A stretch of DNA of 5,787 nucleotides from an uncultured Mailhella sp. (GTDB taxonomy: Bacteria; Desulfobacterota; Desulfovibrionia; Desulfovibrionales; Desulfovibrionaceae): the NCBI RefSeq assembly GCF_905187505.1, contig NZ_CAJJIC010000139.1, positions 1 to 5,787 on the forward strand, written 5' to 3'. The translations under genes were made by a program, and so were the position numbers. The notes beneath the pieces are model-generated. The model was not told the origin of the DNA. It did not search any database and saw only the letters and a list, made by a program, of their open reading frames with translations. This document shows, one piece after another, positions 3,277 to 5,787 of the stretch (positions are counted from its first letter, which is position 1; the number at the start of each line of letters is the position of its first letter).

Positions 3277-5748
3277 AGTATTTGTGACACCACTTGTTGC
3301 ATGACCGGCCAGGAACAGCGCCTCGCCGACGGCAGAGGCCAGTCCAGCCCCCGCGCCCGCACGAACAAGGCCCTGGAAATCATCAGAAGCGGACGTCCCA
3401 AGCTTGATATCGAACGCGCCGTGCTGTTCACGGAATCCATGAAGCAGACCGAACAGTATCCGCTGGTTCTGCGCTGGGGCAAGGCCATCCGCTACGTTAT
3501 GGAACACATCGGCGTCGTCATTCAGGAAGGCGAACTTCTGGTCGGCACGGTCGGCGGCCCCGGCAGAATTTCCCCTCTGTATCCGGAACTTCGCTGCGGC
3601 TGGTTTCCCAAGGGCATGCCCGCCACCCAGCAGAAGGACGCCTACGCCGTGCGCACCGAAGACATGGAAGTCTTCATGGAAAAGGTGGTTCCCTACTGGA
3701 AGGGCAAAACCGCCCATGAACACTATCTGACCCTGCTGCCCAAGGAAACCCGCGACATCATCTACGGCGACGACGACTACGGCGCCACCGGCCTCATGCA
3801 GGACAACTCGAACATCAACTCCACCCTGAACTGGAGCGGCGTGTTCGACAAGATCATCTACAAGGGCGTGCTGGCGCTCAAAGCCGAAGCCGAACAGCGT
3901 CTCGCCGAACTGCAGAACGATCTCGTCCACAACCACTACGACAAGATTCCCTTCCTTCAGGCCGTGATCGAATGCTATGAAGGCATGCTCATCTACGCCC
4001 GCCGCTACGCCGAAAAGGCGCGCGAACTGGCCGCCGAAGAAAAGGATCCCGTGCGCAAAAAGGAACTGGAAACCATTGCTTCCAACTGCGAACACGTGCC
4101 CGCCTACCCCGCCCGCAACTTCTGGGAAGCCATGCAGGCCCACTGGTTCGCTCAGGTGGCCTACCGCGTGGAGCAGCAGATCAGCGGCGGCGTGGCCCTG
4201 CACCGCTTCGATCAGTACATGAACCCCATCTACGTGAAGGACCTCAAGGAAGGCACCCTCACCGAAGACTTCGCCCTTGAACTGCTGGAAGCCATGTGGC
4301 TGAAGATTGCCCAGGTGGTTCCCTTCAGCGCCACCAACGCCGGCAACTACTGGGAAGGCTACGCCCACTTTGAAAACTGCACCATCGGCGGCGTGGACAA
4401 GTACGGCAGAGACGCCACCAATGAGATGACCTATCTCATCATCCGTTCCAAGAAGGAATTTCCCCTTCACTATCCGGAAGTTTCCCTGCGCGTTCACTCC
4501 GGCACGCCGCACGAACTGCTGCACGCCGCCGCCGAACTCGTCAAGGAAGGCTGCGGCTTCCCCAAGTTCTTCAACGACGAAGCCATCATCACCCAGCTTC
4601 TCGTCAACGGCGCAAGCATCGATCAGGCCCGCGACTACTCCGCCGCCGGCTGCACCGAAATCCGCATGCCCAACATCGACACCTATCTGCCCCTGGGCGG
4701 CAACATCAACCTCGCGGCCGCGCTGGAAATGGCCCTCAACGACGGCAAGGCCCACTTCGGCCCCAAGTACGAAAAGCTCATGACGCCCTCCGTCGCCAGA
4801 AAGGACATCAAGAGCTATGAGGACATCGTTTCCAACCTGCGGGAATGCATCGACTTCTACGTGCGCCACTTCATGAAGCGTATGTCCGCGCTGGAACTGA
4901 CCAACAAGCAGTGCCTCGCCGCGCCCTTCATGTCCTCCCAGAGCGACATATGCATGAAGAACCTGATGGACATCCATCAGTGTCTCATCCCCGGCGGCAA
5001 CCATCACGACACCGGCAACGTCAACTTCAACGGCTTCGGCACCTGCTCGGAATCGCTCTGCGCCATCAAGAAGCTGGTGTACGACGACAAGGTGCTCTCC
5101 CTCGACGAACTGCTCAACGCCGTGAACAACGACTTTGAAGGACAGGAACCGCTCCGTCAGCTGGTGCTCAACGCGCCCAAGTACGGCAACAACGATCCCT
5201 ACGCCGACAACATCGCCCGCAACCTCGACGCCATGATCATGACCATCGTCCACGGTTACGAATCCGTGTTCGGCGAAAAGTACGTCAAATACGTGCCCGT
5301 CACCTCCCACGTCGGCCTCGGCAACAAGACCTGGGCCACCCCGAACGGTCGTCACGCGCACACCTTCCTTTCCGAAGGCATCTCCCCCACGCAGGGTGCC
5401 GACATCAACGGTCCTCTCAGCACCATGATGTCCATCGCCAACAGCACAAGCCGCGTGTACCCCAACAGCTGCGCTCGCCTGCTCAACCTGAAGCTGAACC
5501 CGCAGGTCGTCAGCGGTGAAAAGGGTACGACCGACCTCATGAACCTTATCCGCAACTTTGTGGATCTCAAGCTCTGGCACGTGCAGATAGGCATCTACAA
5601 CAAGGATGTGCTTCTGAAGGCCCGTGAACATCCCGAAGACTACAAGAACCTCATCGTCCGCGTGGCCGGCTACAGCGCCTACTTTGTGGAACTGAGCCCC
5701 AGCATGCAGGGTGAAATCATCGCCCGTACGGAACACGAGATGATGTAA
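3274..5748 (+). CDS. Glycyl radical enzyme, pyruvate formate-lyase-like, substrate unknown
   Basis: This is an 824-residue cytosolic, oxygen-sensitive radical enzyme. The PFL-like barrel domain covers roughly residues 40-650, and the C-terminal glycyl radical domain follows. The thiyl radical residue is Cys460 in SAAGCTEIRMPN, with Glu462 two residues on. The radical glycine is Gly799 in RVAGYSAYF, 25 residues from the C terminus, followed by the typical EIIARTEHEM. Other family landmarks are EGELLVGTVGG near the N terminus, HRFDQYMNPIYVKDL, NCTIGGVDKYGRDATNE, FPKFFNDE and SEGISPTQGADINGP. The length matches the dehydratase/lyase branch (glycerol and propanediol dehydratases, choline TMA-lyase, isethionate lyase, hydroxyproline dehydratase), and Cys-x-Glu is known there, but arylacetate decarboxylases also have Cys-x-Glu. 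The middle residue is Thr, where the dehydratases I recall carry Val or Ile, and the sequence after it (IRMPN) differs from the common EP-G pattern. The N terminus has a Cys cluster (C4, C8, C9). The gene is preceded by a structured leader and followed by a hairpin. No radical-SAM activase is in view. Confidence 0.93.
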   Translation: MSICDTTCCMTGQEQRLADGRGQSSPRARTNKALEIIRSGRPKLDIERAVLFTESMKQTEQYPLVLRWGKAIRYVMEHIGVVIQEGELLVGTVGGPGRISPLYPELRCGWFPKGMPATQQKDAYAVRTEDMEVFMEKVVPYWKGKTAHEHYLTLLPKETRDIIYGDDDYGATGLMQDNSNINSTLNWSGVFDKIIYKGVLALKAEAEQRLAELQNDLVHNHYDKIPFLQAVIECYEGMLIYARRYAEKARELAAEEKDPVRKKELETIASNCEHVPAYPARNFWEAMQAHWFAQVAYRVEQQISGGVALHRFDQYMNPIYVKDLKEGTLTEDFALELLEAMWLKIAQVVPFSATNAGNYWEGYAHFENCTIGGVDKYGRDATNEMTYLIIRSKKEFPLHYPEVSLRVHSGTPHELLHAAAELVKEGCGFPKFFNDEAIITQLLVNGASIDQARDYSAAGCTEIRMPNIDTYLPLGGNINLAAALEMALNDGKAHFGPKYEKLMTPSVARKDIKSYEDIVSNLRECIDFYVRHFMKRMSALELTNKQCLAAPFMSSQSDICMKNLMDIHQCLIPGGNHHDTGNVNFNGFGTCSESLCAIKKLVYDDKVLSLDELLNAVNNDFEGQEPLRQLVLNAPKYGNNDPYADNIARNLDAMIMTIVHGYESVFGEKYVKYVPVTSHVGLGNKTWATPNGRHAHTFLSEGISPTQGADINGPLSTMMSIANSTSRVYPNSCARLLNLKLNPQVVSGEKGTTDLMNLIRNFVDLKLWHVQIGIYNKDVLLKAREHPEDYKNLIVRVAGYSAYFVELSPSMQGEIIARTEHEMM

Positions 5749-5756
5749 ACTTCCAC

Positions 5757-5787
5757 GGCTTCTCCTGTCTTTTCGACAGGAGAAGCC
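5757..5787 (+). terminator. Probable terminator after the glycyl radical enzyme gene
   Basis: A perfect 13-bp stem, GGCTTCTCCTGTC (5757-5769) with GACAGGAGAAGCC (5775-5787), closes a TTTTC loop. It begins nine bases after the stop codon. The window ends with the stem, so the expected T-run cannot be seen. Its strength and position make a terminator likely, which would leave the enzyme gene monocistronic. Confidence 0.8.

Noticed and set aside
2984..3277. 97-codon frame within the leader as a possible leader peptide gene
   Set aside because: No ribosome binding site was seen at its start, it runs across both hairpins, and there is no run of regulatory codons.
2995..5736. 913-codon open frame on the minus strand opposite the glycyl radical enzyme
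   Set aside because: It is a shadow of the C/G-ending codon bias of the real gene. Its translation is dominated by Val, Gly, His and Ala without family motifs, and it has no ribosome binding site.

Overview
The window reads as bacterial chromosome from a strict anaerobe. It contains an oxygen-sensitive glycyl radical enzyme. Its two main genes use G/C-ending codons heavily, and the intergenic DNA is distinctly AT-rich and full of intrinsic terminators. The style resembles sulfite- or sulfate-reducing gut Desulfovibrionaceae (Bilophila-like). That is an impression from composition and gene content, not a proven placement. I saw no tRNA, rRNA, CRISPR array, transposase or IS ends.

Layout, all genes on the + strand. 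(1) 142-453 is a small DUF1653 protein, followed by a probable AT-rich terminator. (2) 555-1178 is a DUF1349 (concanavalin A-like) protein. (3) 1179-1518 is a gene-free stretch with a candidate promoter and a clear terminator before the next gene. (4) 1519-2367 is an amidohydrolase-2 fold protein that appears to have lost most metal ligands of its family; a perfect 13-bp terminator follows it. (5) 2410-2928 is gene-free, GC-rich first and then strongly T/C-rich. (6) 2929-3273 is a promoter overlapped by a perfect 10-bp inverted repeat, followed by a roughly 310-nt structured leader holding two terminator-type hairpins. (7) 3274-5748 is an 824-residue glycyl radical enzyme with thiyl-radical Cys460, Glu462 and radical Gly799; a perfect 13-bp hairpin follows it at the window edge.

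The most notable signal is the control region of the glycyl radical enzyme. A strong terminator hairpin ends one base before its ribosome binding site, so essentially any transcript reaching the gene must read through it. A second terminator-like hairpin about 150 bases upstream can compete with an alternative pairing. Together with the inverted repeat on the promoter, this suggests two-level, inducible control of a costly anaerobic enzyme.

The amidohydrolase and the glycyl radical enzyme are probably functionally linked, since they are adjacent, co-oriented and alike in codon use. Each has its own signals rather than sharing an operon. No activating radical-SAM enzyme gene lies in the window, and the hairpin after the glycyl radical enzyme suggests it is not simply the next gene of the same operon. 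The substrate cannot be assigned from the sequence.
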